NCBI GenBank assembly: GCA_945965245.1
Contig: CAMFNC010000054.1
Coordinates: 1 to 20,318 of the forward strand
Source of the DNA: an uncultured Porphyromonas sp.
GTDB taxonomy: Bacteria; Bacteroidota; Bacteroidia; Bacteroidales; Porphyromonadaceae
Direction: 5' to 3'
DNA: 20,318 bases
Positions within the stretch are counted from its first letter, which is position 1, and the number at the start of each line of letters is the position of its first letter. A program made the translations under genes and the position numbers. Shown here in pieces: positions 8,223 to 16,158 of this stretch. The notes below the pieces were generated by a model. That model did not search any database, had not been told where the DNA came from, and saw nothing but the letters and a program-made list of their open reading frames with translations.

Positions 8223-9431
8223 ATCCGACTTCCCGTCTGTTACTTTGACCTCTGTATCCGCCATGGGTTCAGAGGTCTCTTTTTTTCCTTTGTTCCCTTC
8301 GGAGGAATGTGTGGATTTACCGGAAGAAAGGTTTATGGGAATGGGCAGTTTACGTTCCTTTCGGCGTGTGGATATACGCGGACTGGCTTTACTGCCAGGT
8401 ACATATTCGTAGCGATACATATTCACAAAAAGAGCCAAGAGCGATAAGAGCAGCGGACCGAAGACCACTCCCCAAAAGCCGAACATGCTCATCCCGATGA
8501 TGACTCCAAATACTGTAATCAGGGGATGAATATCCGCCAACTTCTTCTGCATCAAGAAACGAGCCACATTATCCACTCCGCCGATGATAATAAATCCGTA
8601 AATCACCAACCCGATGGCTCCCACATAATTGGCTTGCACGGCCATGAATACTGCCAGCGGTATCCAGATAATCATGGTGCCCAGCACCGGTATAATGGTG
8701 GCAAAAGCTGTAAGTACCGCATAAAACGGAGCATTGCTCAACCCGAAATACAAGTATCCGAAATAGGCAAATCCCCCTTGGATAACAGCCAGAAGCGGTA
8801 TGCCAATGGCATTGGCGCGGATGATCAGATCGGTTTCCTCCAATAGGATTTGTTTGTTCTTGTTATTGAATGGCAGCAGTTCACGCACGGCTTGCTGAAA
8901 GTCATCGTAATTGTAGAGCATATAATACAGCAAGAAGAGAATAATGATACCGTTCATCACCACGGAATAGGTATTTGAGAGCAGATACTGAAGCATTTGC
9001 GAACCCCATTTGGGCAGGAAAGCCAGATTTTCTGCCGCCAGCAAATCAATGCCGAAACGCTGTTCTATCAGTTTCTCCACTTGTGTGACTTGCGTAACAA
9101 TGGCATCGAAATTAATTTGAAGATCATTTACTCCGCTCAGCATATCAATGAGCATCATCACAATGCCCGCTATCGGTATCAGGAAAATAAACAATGCCTC
9201 TAAGATGAGTAGTGTGGCTGCTATCGAACGGCGAAAATGCCACTTGCAAACCAAAAAGCGCATCTGTCGACGTTCGATGGCAAAGAGCGTAACGGCACCC
9301 ATCACGCCACTGATATAGACCCATCCGTTATAAGCAAAGATAAAGCCAAGCAATAAGATTAAGATAATCAGGCAACTCCAATAGAATTTGGGAGTGCTGA
9401 AGTTTCGGGAAATTCTCTCAGATGTGTCCAT
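8172..9431 (-). CDS. AI-2E family transporter (permease)
   Basis: The 419-residue membrane protein matches the AI-2E/YdiK/TqsA/PerM family: two N-terminal helices (16-34, 38-52), one at 70-97, a soluble stretch (100-150), then helices with the family motif region AVLTAFATIIPVLG (about 238-251) and a last pair ending near residue 338. Family members have been linked to autoinducer-2 or ion export; the substrate here is unknown. The start at 9431 is chosen because the upstream in-frame TTG (9467) sits inside the candidate promoter. The last 75 residues (about 345-419) are a charged, Ser/Thr/Glu/Lys-rich, probably disordered tail. That tail is encoded over the terminator and the 3' end of the convergent ThiF-like gene. 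Confidence 0.9.
   Translation of the reverse strand: MDTSERISRNFSTPKFYWSCLIILILLLGFIFAYNGWVYISGVMGAVTLFAIERRQMRFLVCKWHFRRSIAATLLILEALFIFLIPIAGIVMMLIDMLSGVNDLQINFDAIVTQVTQVEKLIEQRFGIDLLAAENLAFLPKWGSQMLQYLLSNTYSVVMNGIIILFLLYYMLYNYDDFQQAVRELLPFNNKNKQILLEETDLIIRANAIGIPLLAVIQGGFAYFGYLYFGLSNAPFYAVLTAFATIIPVLGTMIIWIPLAVFMAVQANYVGAIGLVIYGFIIIGGVDNVARFLMQKKLADIHPLITVFGVIIGMSMFGFWGVVFGPLLLSLLALFVNMYRYEYVPGSKASPRISTRRKERKLPIPINLSSGKSTHSSEGNKGKKETSEPMADTEVKVTDGKSDSELECSTSSTQEVHPE
8247..8286 (+). terminator. Strong intrinsic terminator of the left-arm operon
   Basis: GACCTCTG (8247-8254) pairs with CAGAGGTC (8270-8277). After one mismatch, four more pairs (8256-8259 with 8265-8268, one of them G-T) close a 5-nt loop. 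A T-rich tail follows (8278-8286). It lies 25 bp after the ThiF-like stop and falls entirely inside the coding sequence of the minus-strand permease gene. Confidence 0.85.
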
Positions 9432-9464
9432 ATATCCATCAATTAGAACGTGAATGACTATGCA

Positions 9465-9493
9465 CAAAGATAATCATTGCCGCTCTGAAACAA
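9465..9493 (-). promoter_or_regulatory. Promoter of the AI-2E permease gene
   Basis: On the minus strand, TATCTTTG (9472 down to 9465) matches TAnnTTTG exactly. TTG (9493-9491) lies 18 bp upstream as a -33 element. Expected transcription starts near 9458, giving a leader of about 27 nt before the ATG at 9431. This indicates that the permease is expressed separately from the feo genes just upstream. Confidence 0.65.
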
Positions 9494-9531
9494 TATCAAG
9501 CAAGAAACAATCATACAGAAAAACCTTGGAA

Positions 9532-9717
9532 CTATTTTTCGGATTGAGAGCGATGACTGCGGTCGGTGAGGCGCGACCGAGGCGTGCAACCGGAACAAGT
9601 CGAACAACTGCCGGAATGGCAATCGCTCTCTTTCGGACAAAAGATGCGATAGATCTTCATGCCCACAATGGCAATAACCGCCAAACCAATCAATACAACC
9701 AAGATATACTGTATCAT
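9532..9717 (-). CDS. FeoB-associated Cys-rich membrane protein
   Basis: This 61-residue protein has one N-terminal membrane helix (about residues 2-25, IQYILVVLIGLAVIAIVG) followed by five cysteines at 27, 33, 38, 41 and 44 and a basic tail. That is the layout of the small FeoB-associated Cys-rich proteins found downstream of feoB in Bacteroidetes and Firmicutes, possibly a functional stand-in for FeoC. Its ATG overlaps the feoAB stop codon (ATGA at 9717-9714), so it is surely translated with feoAB. The cysteines may bind iron or a Fe-S cluster; this is inference. A longer reading of the frame starting at 9807 would overlap feoAB and lacks family support. Confidence 0.85.
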   Translation of the reverse strand: MIQYILVVLIGLAVIAIVGMKIYRIFCPKESDCHSGSCSTCSGCTPRSRLTDRSHRSQSEK

Positions 9718-12245
9718 CCGAAAAGAGAACCGAGTTGGTAAATAAGCATAGCTACCACCCACGCCAAAACACAAGAATAGAGGATAGAGAAGAGGCTCCA
9801 CCGCCAACTGCCGCTCTCACGACCAATGGCCACTACTGTGGCAATGCAGGGGAAATATATCAGCACAAACGCCATAAAGGCGTAGGAGATGAGCGGAGTA
9901 AAGGAGGGCGATCCATCACTTTGTGTATCAGCCTGGATACGCTCGCTCAGAATGGCTGTGGCAGTCTCATCATCTTCCGGACTGCCCGTATAGATTACGC
10001 CCAATGTGCTCACTACCACTTCTTTGGCTGCAAGACCGGAAAGAAGGCTGACGCTCATCTTCCAATCGAAACCCATCGGCTTCATTACCGACTCAATGGC
10101 TTTGCCTATGCGGCCGATATAGGAGTTTTCCTGATGTACCATGTGCTCCTGATGCCACAGACTATCCAAAACAGCTTCTTTCCGAGCTTCGCCGATGGTG
10201 GCATCCGCCTCTATCAAGGCAATGCGCGAATGTAATGCCTGTTCGTGATGACCGGAACGGGGAAAATATCCCAGAAACCAAATGACAATGGAGGCCAGCA
10301 AGATAATGGTACCCATCTTATGCAAATATTGCTTGGCACGACTCCACATATGATACAGCACAGACCTCACCGTGGGGATGCGATAGGGCGGAAGCTCCAT
10401 CACAAAGGGCACATCTTCGCCCTTGAACAGTGTGCCCTTGAGAACACGAGCAGTAAACACGGCTATCAGCATGCCCAGAAGATATAGGCTGAAGAGCACC
10501 ACACCGGCAGACTCCTTGAAAAACGTACCTGCCAGCAACAGATATACCGGCAGACGAGCCGAACAACTCATGAAAGGAAGTACCAACATCGTAATCATGC
10601 GGCTCTTGGGGCTTTCGATGGTTCGGGTGGACATAACGGCAGGCACATTGCAGCCGAAACCCATGAGCAATGGAATAAACGATTTGCCATGCAGCCCCAT
10701 CTTGTGCATAATGCGATCCATGATAAAAGCAGCACGCCCCATATATCCCGAATCTTCCATCAACGAGATGAAAAGATAGAGAATCAGAATGTTGGGCAAG
10801 AACACGATAACGCCTCCCACTCCACCGATGACACCATTGATCAGCAAGTCTTTGAGCGGTCCCGAAGGCATAAGTCGGGCTGCTATGCCCGAAATCCATG
10901 CTACCAAATTCTCAATCCACTCCATCGGATAAGCTCCCAGCACAAAAGTACATTCGAACATCAGAAACATGGTGAGGATAAATATGGGGAAGCCCCACAC
11001 CCGATGTGTGATGATGCGGTCTATGCGGTCGGTGGTATTTTCCACATGCTCGTGCTGTGGCTCATACGTTTCTTTGAGGGCACCCGATATCAGGCCGTAG
11101 CGGCGGTCGGTCATTTCCTCCCCAATGTCGTCATTGCCCAGATGCTCGCCTGTCTTTTTCTGTTCGAAATCGCGCACGGCCATCAGGAAGTCGCCCTTTT
11201 TGAACGACTTACGCACATATTCCTCCGTAAAGCGATCGTGCTCCATCAGCTTCACTGCCAAGTATCGGGCAGGGATTTTCCGTGCAGCGGCATCACATTC
11301 GCTCGTCTCTATTTTTTCCTGAATTTTCTCTAATGCCGGCTCTATGGAATTACCATAATGGATGCGGATATGGCGCACACTGCCCTTATCGGCGTCCAGC
11401 ACCTCCTCCGGCTTTTGCTGCAAACTTTCGTATAGCGATACCAGACGGTCAAAAAGCGCATGCAGCCCCATCCCGTTACGGCAGATAGTGGGGACCATAG
11501 GCACCGCCAGCAATCGACCCAGTTTGAGATAATCCAAATACTCATTGCGCTTATTGAACTCATCGAACATATTCAGAGCCGCCACCATGGGCAGTTCCAT
11601 CTCCTTGATTTGTAGTGTGAGATAGAGATTGCGTTCGATGTTAGTCACGTCGATTACGTTCAGTACGATATCCGGACGGGTATCGGAGAGCAGGAAATTA
11701 CGAATATACCGCTCTTCCGGGCTGTAAGGTGAAAGCGAATAAGTGCCTGGAAGGTCTATCAACTCTATGCGATAGCCCCGGAAATAGATGTAACCGCTTT
11801 TGGCTTCCACGGTCACGCCACTGTAATTGCCCACATGCTCGTGGGCACCGCTGGCTTGGTTAAACAGGCTGGTTTTGCCACAATTGGGATTGCCCATGAG
11901 CGCCACGCGGATTGTTTTCTTCTTATCGAAATTCGATTGGCGAAAGGGTAGCCGGATGTCTTCCGGCATACAGGTTTGCTCGGTCACAGACGGAGTGGGG
12001 GCGACAGATTGGTCGGATTCGGATAGCAGGCGCACCTCCACAAGGGCGGCATCCTTTCGTCGGAGCGACACGTTATAATCCAAAATACGATAGTAAATGG
12101 GGTCCGCCAGTGGGGCGGTGTGTACCACCGTGATTTCCTTGCCCTGCACAAATCCCATTTCGAGGATGCGTTTGCGAAACGCCCCCCGGCCACCCACCTT
12201 TTCGATGAGAGCTATATCGCCGGTTTTCAGCTCCGATAATTTCAT
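9714..12245 (-). CDS. feoAB: FeoA-FeoB fusion, ferrous iron transporter
   Basis: The 843-residue protein begins with an SH3-like FeoA domain (1-75, MKLSELKTGD to ALVEVRLL), then a linker of about 35 residues and the FeoB G domain: G1 GNPNCGKTS (118-126), G3 DLPG (164-167), G4 NMFD (225-228). The membrane part starts near residue 425 with two Gate regions and the conserved GCNVPAVMSTRT segment, whose Cys is typical of FeoB. FeoB takes up Fe2+ across the inner membrane; some Bacteroidales paralogues have been tied to manganese. The start at 12245 fits the FeoA family; the frame stays open to an ATG at 12410 but those 55 residues match nothing. The product is followed by the coupled Cys-rich protein. 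Confidence 0.95.
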   Translation of the reverse strand: MKLSELKTGDIALIEKVGGRGAFRKRILEMGFVQGKEITVVHTAPLADPIYYRILDYNVSLRRKDAALVEVRLLSESDQSVAPTPSVTEQTCMPEDIRLPFRQSNFDKKKTIRVALMGNPNCGKTSLFNQASGAHEHVGNYSGVTVEAKSGYIYFRGYRIELIDLPGTYSLSPYSPEERYIRNFLLSDTRPDIVLNVIDVTNIERNLYLTLQIKEMELPMVAALNMFDEFNKRNEYLDYLKLGRLLAVPMVPTICRNGMGLHALFDRLVSLYESLQQKPEEVLDADKGSVRHIRIHYGNSIEPALEKIQEKIETSECDAAARKIPARYLAVKLMEHDRFTEEYVRKSFKKGDFLMAVRDFEQKKTGEHLGNDDIGEEMTDRRYGLISGALKETYEPQHEHVENTTDRIDRIITHRVWGFPIFILTMFLMFECTFVLGAYPMEWIENLVAWISGIAARLMPSGPLKDLLINGVIGGVGGVIVFLPNILILYLFISLMEDSGYMGRAAFIMDRIMHKMGLHGKSFIPLLMGFGCNVPAVMSTRTIESPKSRMITMLVLPFMSCSARLPVYLLLAGTFFKESAGVVLFSLYLLGMLIAVFTARVLKGTLFKGEDVPFVMELPPYRIPTVRSVLYHMWSRAKQYLHKMGTIILLASIVIWFLGYFPRSGHHEQALHSRIALIEADATIGEARKEAVLDSLWHQEHMVHQENSYIGRIGKAIESVMKPMGFDWKMSVSLLSGLAAKEVVVSTLGVIYTGSPEDDETATAILSERIQADTQSDGSPSFTPLISYAFMAFVLIYFPCIATVVAIGRESGSWRWSLFSILYSCVLAWVVAMLIYQLGSLFG

Positions 12246-12322
12246 ATAACAAAAATACGATTTATCCCTCTGTTGTTTGATGGACGAATGAAAAATACCT
12301 AAAAATGGGGATGCTCCGTGCG

Positions 12323-12353
12323 CAAAGAAATCAGCTCCTTCACACATGGCAAA
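12323..12353 (-). promoter_or_regulatory. Probable feoAB promoter
   Basis: On the minus strand, TTTG (12353-12350) is separated by exactly 19 bp from TTTCTTTG (12330-12323). The -33 element and spacing match the Bacteroidetes consensus exactly; the -7 element differs at one base (TT for TA). The predicted leader is about 70 nt. A second -7-like TATTTTTG at 12257-12250 lacks a -33 element and would leave almost no leader. Confidence 0.5.
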
Positions 12354-12400
12354 TCGGATGTCTGTAGTGTGCTGAAAAAAACTAACACAAACTGATTTTA

Positions 12401-12459
12401 TTTTATACATAAAACGCGCGCAATTTATGCATAAATCAAATTCATTTTATGCATAAAAT
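12401..12459. repeat. Three regularly spaced palindromes (putative operator array)
   Basis: Three copies of TTTATRCATAAA lie at 12401-12414 (TTTTATACATAAAA, 12 of 14 bases symmetric), 12423-12436 (perfect 14-bp palindrome) and 12444-12459 (ATTTTATGCATAAAAT, perfect 16-bp palindrome). Their centres (12407.5, 12429.5, 12451.5) are exactly 22 bp apart, about two helical turns, so all boxes face the same side of the DNA. This suggests cooperative binding by a dimeric regulator. They lie about 90-135 bp upstream of the predicted feoAB start and 105-150 bp upstream of the predicted nadE start. The regulator is unknown; an iron-responsive factor is a guess from the feoAB context. Confidence 0.7.
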
Positions 12460-12543
12460 AAAACACATCTTTTCGGCTGTGCGCAGAAAGGCCCGCAACC
12501 CCTCATGAAATGAGGCGTGGATGCGATATATGAATAATTGAAG

Positions 12544-12551
12544 TATCTTTG
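12544..12551 (+). promoter_or_regulatory. Candidate -7 element for nadE
   Basis: TATCTTTG is an exact TAnnTTTG match, 71 bp before the nadE ATG, giving a leader of about 65 nt. No clear TTTG is seen at the -33 position. Confidence 0.5.
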
Positions 12552-12622
12552 TAATGCGCTCATTGGGAGCGAATCAGCGACATTGTTACTAACCCATTTT
12601 CCCATCTCCTTATTGTTGGTTT

Positions 12623-14542
12623 ATGAAATATGGATTTATTAAGGTGGCTTCGGCGGTTCCTTTCCTCGAAGTGGCCAATTGCGATTATAATGTGGAACGC
12701 ATCGAAAAAATGGTTTTCGATGCCGACCACCAAGGTGTAGAAATCATTGCTTTTCCCGAACTCAGTATTACCGGTTATACTTGCGGCGACCTCTTTTTGC
12801 AGCCCTATCTAATAGAAAAGGCAGAGGAAGCTCTGGTGCGCTTGGTGCAGCGCACGGCCGAAACCGATGTGATGGTATTCGTGGGTATGCCGGTGCGTGT
12901 GGAGGAAAAGCTCTTCAATGCCGCCGTGGCTTTTCAGCACGGCAAGATGCTGGGTGCAATCCCCAAGACTTATTTGCCCAATTATCGCGAGTTTATGGAA
13001 AAACGGTGGTTCTCGCCGGCCAAAGACTTGCAGTTTTCCATTGCCAATATTGCCGGCTTCGAGGTTCCCATCGGTCATAATATCATCTTCCGTTCGGGCA
13101 CCGTGGGCATCGGTATAGAAATCTGTGAAGATATGTGGACACCCTATACACCGGGCACGCGTCTAGGATTGTATGGCGCGCAAATTATCTTCAACCTTTC
13201 GGCCAGCAATGAGAATGCGGGTAAACACAGCTATCTGCGCTCGCTTATCAGCGGCCTCTCTTCGCAGGGTATCTACGGCTATGTGTACTCTTCTTGCGGT
13301 TACGGCGAGAGTTCGGGCGATGTGGTTTTTACCGGCAAGGGTTTCATAGCTGAATGTGGCGAAATCGTGGAGGAAATGGAGCGGTTCGACTATAGTGAGC
13401 GGATGATTGTGAGCGATATCGATGTGAGCCGCATTCAAACCGAACGCTTGATTAATAGCAGTTTCAAGGCTGCCGTTTCCAACTTTACGGATACCGACCT
13501 TACCGAAATTCCTTTTACATTACGCTCGGCCGAAGAGTCTGCACCCATTACGCGCACCGTGGAGCGCAATCCGTTTATGCCCGATACGCCTCAGCGCGAT
13601 GAGCGCAGCCGTGAGATATTCAATATCCAAATCAGCGGCATGGCACAGCGGTTCCGTCACATGAAGGCCGACCACGCCGTTATCGGCATCAGCGGAGGAC
13701 TGGACTCTACACTGGCCTTATTGGCCACGGTGGGCACTTTCGACTTCCTGGGCTTGGATCGTAAGGGCATCGTGGCGGTTACGATGCCGGGCTTCGGTAC
13801 TTCGGGACGCACATTGAAGCAAGCCAAAGACCTGATGCGTCTGTTGGGTGTTACTTCCATGGAAATAGATATTACGGAAGCATGTCATCTGCACTTCCGT
13901 CAAATCGGTCACGATCCGAAGGTGCACAATGGCGTATTCGAAAATACGCAGGCACGCGAGCGCACTCAGATTTTGATGGATTTGGCCAATATGTACAATG
14001 CTCCCGTGGTGGGCACGGGCGACCTCTCGGAGCTGGCTTTGGGCTGGTGTACATTCAACGGCGACCAGATGAGTATGTATGGTATCAATGCCGGTCTGCC
14101 CAAAACTTCGGTGCAGATACTCGTTCACTATCTGGCACGCACCAATCGCTTTGGCGAAGACGTTTCGGATACACTGCGTGCCGTGCTGGAAACGCCCATC
14201 AGCCCGGAGCTGAAACCCGGTGTACAGGAAACCGAAAGTTTGGTGGGTCCGTATGAATTGCACGACTTTTTCATTTTCCATTTCATGCACAATTCGTTTT
14301 CTCCCGAAAAGATTTTCTATCTTGCGGAAGTTGCGTTTAAGGGAGATTATACGCGTGCCGAAATCAAACGCTGGATGTTGGTGTTTTTCCGCCGTTTCTT
14401 CTCTCAGCAGTTCAAACGCAATGCCATGCCCGAAGGGCCTAAGGTAAGCCGTATCAGCCTGTCTCCCCGAGGCGAATGGCACATGATCAGCGATGCTCAT
14501 AGTGCCATGTGGATCAAAGATATAGAGGCTCTGCCCGAATAG
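12623..14542 (+). CDS. nadE: Glutamine-dependent NAD+ synthetase
   Basis: The 639-residue enzyme makes NAD+ from nicotinic acid adenine dinucleotide, ATP and glutamine in the cytoplasm. The N-terminal nitrilase-type amidase has its catalytic triad at E46 (AFPELSITGYTCGD), K115 (AIPKTYLPNY) and C168 (GIEICEDMW). The C-terminal synthetase has the ATP-binding P-loop SGGLDS (357-362) and the later GTGDLSELALGW segment. Length and layout match the long two-domain form (as in Mycobacterium tuberculosis), so ammonia is supplied internally from glutamine. It is divergent from feoAB and is followed 64 bp later by a porin gene in the same direction. The start agrees with the family N-terminus. Confidence 0.95.
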   Translation: MKYGFIKVASAVPFLEVANCDYNVERIEKMVFDADHQGVEIIAFPELSITGYTCGDLFLQPYLIEKAEEALVRLVQRTAETDVMVFVGMPVRVEEKLFNAAVAFQHGKMLGAIPKTYLPNYREFMEKRWFSPAKDLQFSIANIAGFEVPIGHNIIFRSGTVGIGIEICEDMWTPYTPGTRLGLYGAQIIFNLSASNENAGKHSYLRSLISGLSSQGIYGYVYSSCGYGESSGDVVFTGKGFIAECGEIVEEMERFDYSERMIVSDIDVSRIQTERLINSSFKAAVSNFTDTDLTEIPFTLRSAEESAPITRTVERNPFMPDTPQRDERSREIFNIQISGMAQRFRHMKADHAVIGISGGLDSTLALLATVGTFDFLGLDRKGIVAVTMPGFGTSGRTLKQAKDLMRLLGVTSMEIDITEACHLHFRQIGHDPKVHNGVFENTQARERTQILMDLANMYNAPVVGTGDLSELALGWCTFNGDQMSMYGINAGLPKTSVQILVHYLARTNRFGEDVSDTLRAVLETPISPELKPGVQETESLVGPYELHDFFIFHFMHNSFSPEKIFYLAEVAFKGDYTRAEIKRWMLVFFRRFFSQQFKRNAMPEGPKVSRISLSPRGEWHMISDAHSAMWIKDIEALPE

Positions 14543-14606
14543 GCTTCATAACGCAGCTTTGGGCTTCGGTTTATCGTTTTTTTGATTATTAATCAATCTT
14601 ATATTT

Positions 14607-15626
14607 ATGCTTATGCGATTTAGACATGTACTTTTGGCCGGATTACTGGCTGTGACTTCTGTGGTCACCACTTCTGCTCAGTATTATCTGGGCAATGATA
14701 ATCACGGGGTGAGCCTGAGTGGTTTTATTCAGGGCGATTTTACCTCTCGATTTGGCAAAGATGTGGAAACCCAAAACTCTTTCTTCATGCGCCGTGCCAT
14801 CTTTGTGGCTAATGCACAAATCACTGACCGCTGGACGGCTTTGGCTGTGCTGGAATGCTCCAAAGGATTTAAACCTCTGGATGTGCTCACTCAATATTCC
14901 TTTTCCAAAGGTCTGAATATCAAAGTAGGACAATTCAAAAGCCCCGTGGGTTGGGAAAATCAATTCAGCCCTGCCACCAACGAATTGTTGGGCGGATCCA
15001 TCGTGACCAATTACATTGTTGGTTCGGATTTATCCAATCCGTATTACTATGGTAATACCGGTCGTGACATCGGTGTGGAACTTAACGGCGAACTCTTCCG
15101 TGGACTTGTGGCTTATCGTTTGGACTTGCTCAATGGCAGCGGCATCAATCGTATGGATAACAATGCCGAGAAATCTTTCGGTGGCAGTCTGACCATTCGT
15201 CCGTTCGAGGGCTTGGCTCTGAATGGTAGCGCTCTCTATGGCAAAATCGACTATCAGACCAACGTTGCCGGCAAAGCAATCAAGGAAAACCGTTTACAAG
15301 CCGGTGGCGCCGTGGATTACAGGCATCAGTATTTCGATATGCGTGGCGAAGCGCTCTTCCTGCGTATGGGTGACATCAAGACACAAGGTTACAGCGGAAC
15401 AGCCGTGGCTCACGTATGCAGCTATGCCGATTTGGTGGGAGCATATGAATATCTGAGCTATGATAAGGATAGCTACCGCTCCAATATCGTGGGTGGCGTG
15501 GCCATACACCTGAACAAACGCTGCAAGCTGAGCACGCAGTATATCTATGACCTTACAGCCAATAAGGCGTTAGATACCCGCATGACCGCTCACAATGTAT
15601 TGGCTCAATTGCAAGTAATGCTCTAA
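14607..15626 (+). CDS. Porin_O_P family outer-membrane porin
   Basis: The 339-residue protein begins with a signal peptide (about 1-24, cleavage near TSAQ) and continues as alternating beta strands with GFIQGDF, MRRAIFVANAQITDRW, KVGQFKSPVGWENQFSP and GRDIGVELNG, typical of the OprP/OprO (Porin_O_P) family. It most likely forms an outer-membrane channel, possibly for phosphate or other anions; Bacteroidetes members are poorly characterised. The predicted protein ends with a strand (LAQLQVML) close to a normal porin end. An in-frame ATG at 14613 is an equally possible start; it would only trim two residues. The sequence before it has a 13-bp palindrome (14583-14595) but no convincing promoter, so it may be read through from nadE. 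Confidence 0.85.
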   Translation: MLMRFRHVLLAGLLAVTSVVTTSAQYYLGNDNHGVSLSGFIQGDFTSRFGKDVETQNSFFMRRAIFVANAQITDRWTALAVLECSKGFKPLDVLTQYSFSKGLNIKVGQFKSPVGWENQFSPATNELLGGSIVTNYIVGSDLSNPYYYGNTGRDIGVELNGELFRGLVAYRLDLLNGSGINRMDNNAEKSFGGSLTIRPFEGLALNGSALYGKIDYQTNVAGKAIKENRLQAGGAVDYRHQYFDMRGEALFLRMGDIKTQGYSGTAVAHVCSYADLVGAYEYLSYDKDSYRSNIVGGVAIHLNKRCKLSTQYIYDLTANKALDTRMTAHNVLAQLQVML

Positions 15627-15659
15627 TAAGAACCTATTATTGAGTCTTATAAAAACAGA

Positions 15660-15696
15660 GCCGCCTGTCCGGAAATGGGGCAGGCGGCTTTTGTTT
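15660..15696. terminator. Bidirectional intrinsic terminator
   Basis: An 11-bp GC-rich stem (15660-15670 with 15678-15688, one G-T pair) encloses a 7-nt loop. TTTTGTTTG follows on the plus side and an A-run (15651-15655) precedes it, giving a T-run for minus-strand transcripts. It lies between the convergent porin and thioesterase genes and can end both. Confidence 0.9.
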
Positions 15697-15703
15697 GTAT
15701 GGA

Positions 15704-16117
15704 TTATTCGGGAAGCACCTTTCCGAGCAATTCTTCGAAATACTCGCCACGAGTAATCTCGCCGTTTTTCACCGCCACAGCTTCTATTTGGCCGTATGCG
15801 GATATTTCGCCGTTTTCGGTAAAAATGTATTGGTCGAAGATAAGGCGCGGTCCTTTGAGGTGGCAATTCAAACTGCTGGTAAAGCGATTGCCACTACGCA
15901 GCGACTTTTTGTATGTGATGGAAACTTTATAGACGAAAGCGTCTATACCGGCATCGTGCAGACGAGCAAAGTTATCGCCCAGTGATTCCAGAAATTCGTG
16001 CCGCGTATGCTCCATATAGTGCTGATAGTTGGCATTGTTTACCACACCTTGGAGGTCGCATTCATAATCGCGAACCTTCATGTCTAAGCTGAATAAAAAA
16101 TCGGTTGGGGTTTTCAT
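15704..16117 (-). CDS. Acyl-CoA thioesterase, 4HBT (YbgC-like) hotdog family
   Basis: The 137-residue protein is a single hotdog domain. It carries the family active-site stretch DYECDLQGVVNNANYQHYME with the presumed catalytic Asp at residue 21 (CDLQGVVNNANY). Such enzymes hydrolyse acyl-CoA or acyl-ACP thioesters; in YbgC/FadM relatives the substrate ranges from short to long chains, and it cannot be told here. The length is standard. It is the last gene of the minus-strand group, 41 bp downstream of the U32 gene across a very AT-rich gap, and ends beside the bidirectional terminator. Confidence 0.87.
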   Translation of the reverse strand: MKTPTDFLFSLDMKVRDYECDLQGVVNNANYQHYMEHTRHEFLESLGDNFARLHDAGIDAFVYKVSITYKKSLRSGNRFTSSLNCHLKGPRLIFDQYIFTENGEISAYGQIEAVAVKNGEITRGEYFEELLGKVLPE

Positions 16118-16158
16118 AAAAAGGTTGTTAAGTTATTATTTTGAATTAAAAAAAATAA

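Larger units (their letters stand above)
12246..12622. other. Divergent intergenic region between feoAB and nadE
   Basis: This 377-bp stretch has no supportable gene. It contains a probable feoAB promoter (12323-12353), a three-copy palindrome array (12401-12459), a small perfect hairpin CCTCAT/ATGAGG with a GAA loop (12501-12515, no T-run), and a nadE -7 element (12544-12551). A minus-strand frame open from 12410 into feoA is probably chance. Confidence 0.8.

Noticed and set aside
10689..11333. Long plus-strand open frame (214 codons) opposite feoAB
   Set aside because: It lies wholly antisense to a well-conserved coding region, and its His/Arg-rich product looks like a reverse-frame shadow with no recognisable domain.
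12246..12410. 55-codon in-frame N-terminal extension of feoAB
   Set aside because: The frame is open but the FeoA domain starts at 12245, the extension matches nothing, and it would cover the predicted promoter and begin inside the first palindrome.
12501..12515. Perfect hairpin CCTCAT-GAA-ATGAGG upstream of nadE
   Set aside because: There is no T-run on either side and no gene ends nearby, so it is not a terminator; a regulatory role cannot be supported from one short stem.
13718..14500. Minus-strand open frame (260 codons) opposite nadE
   Set aside because: It is antisense to the conserved synthetase domain, resembles no family I know, and has no promoter or neighbour supporting it.
14583..14595. 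13-bp palindrome TGATTATTAATCA before the porin gene
   Set aside because: A single AT-rich palindrome of this length is plausible by chance and differs from the array at 12401-12459; no second copy is nearby.
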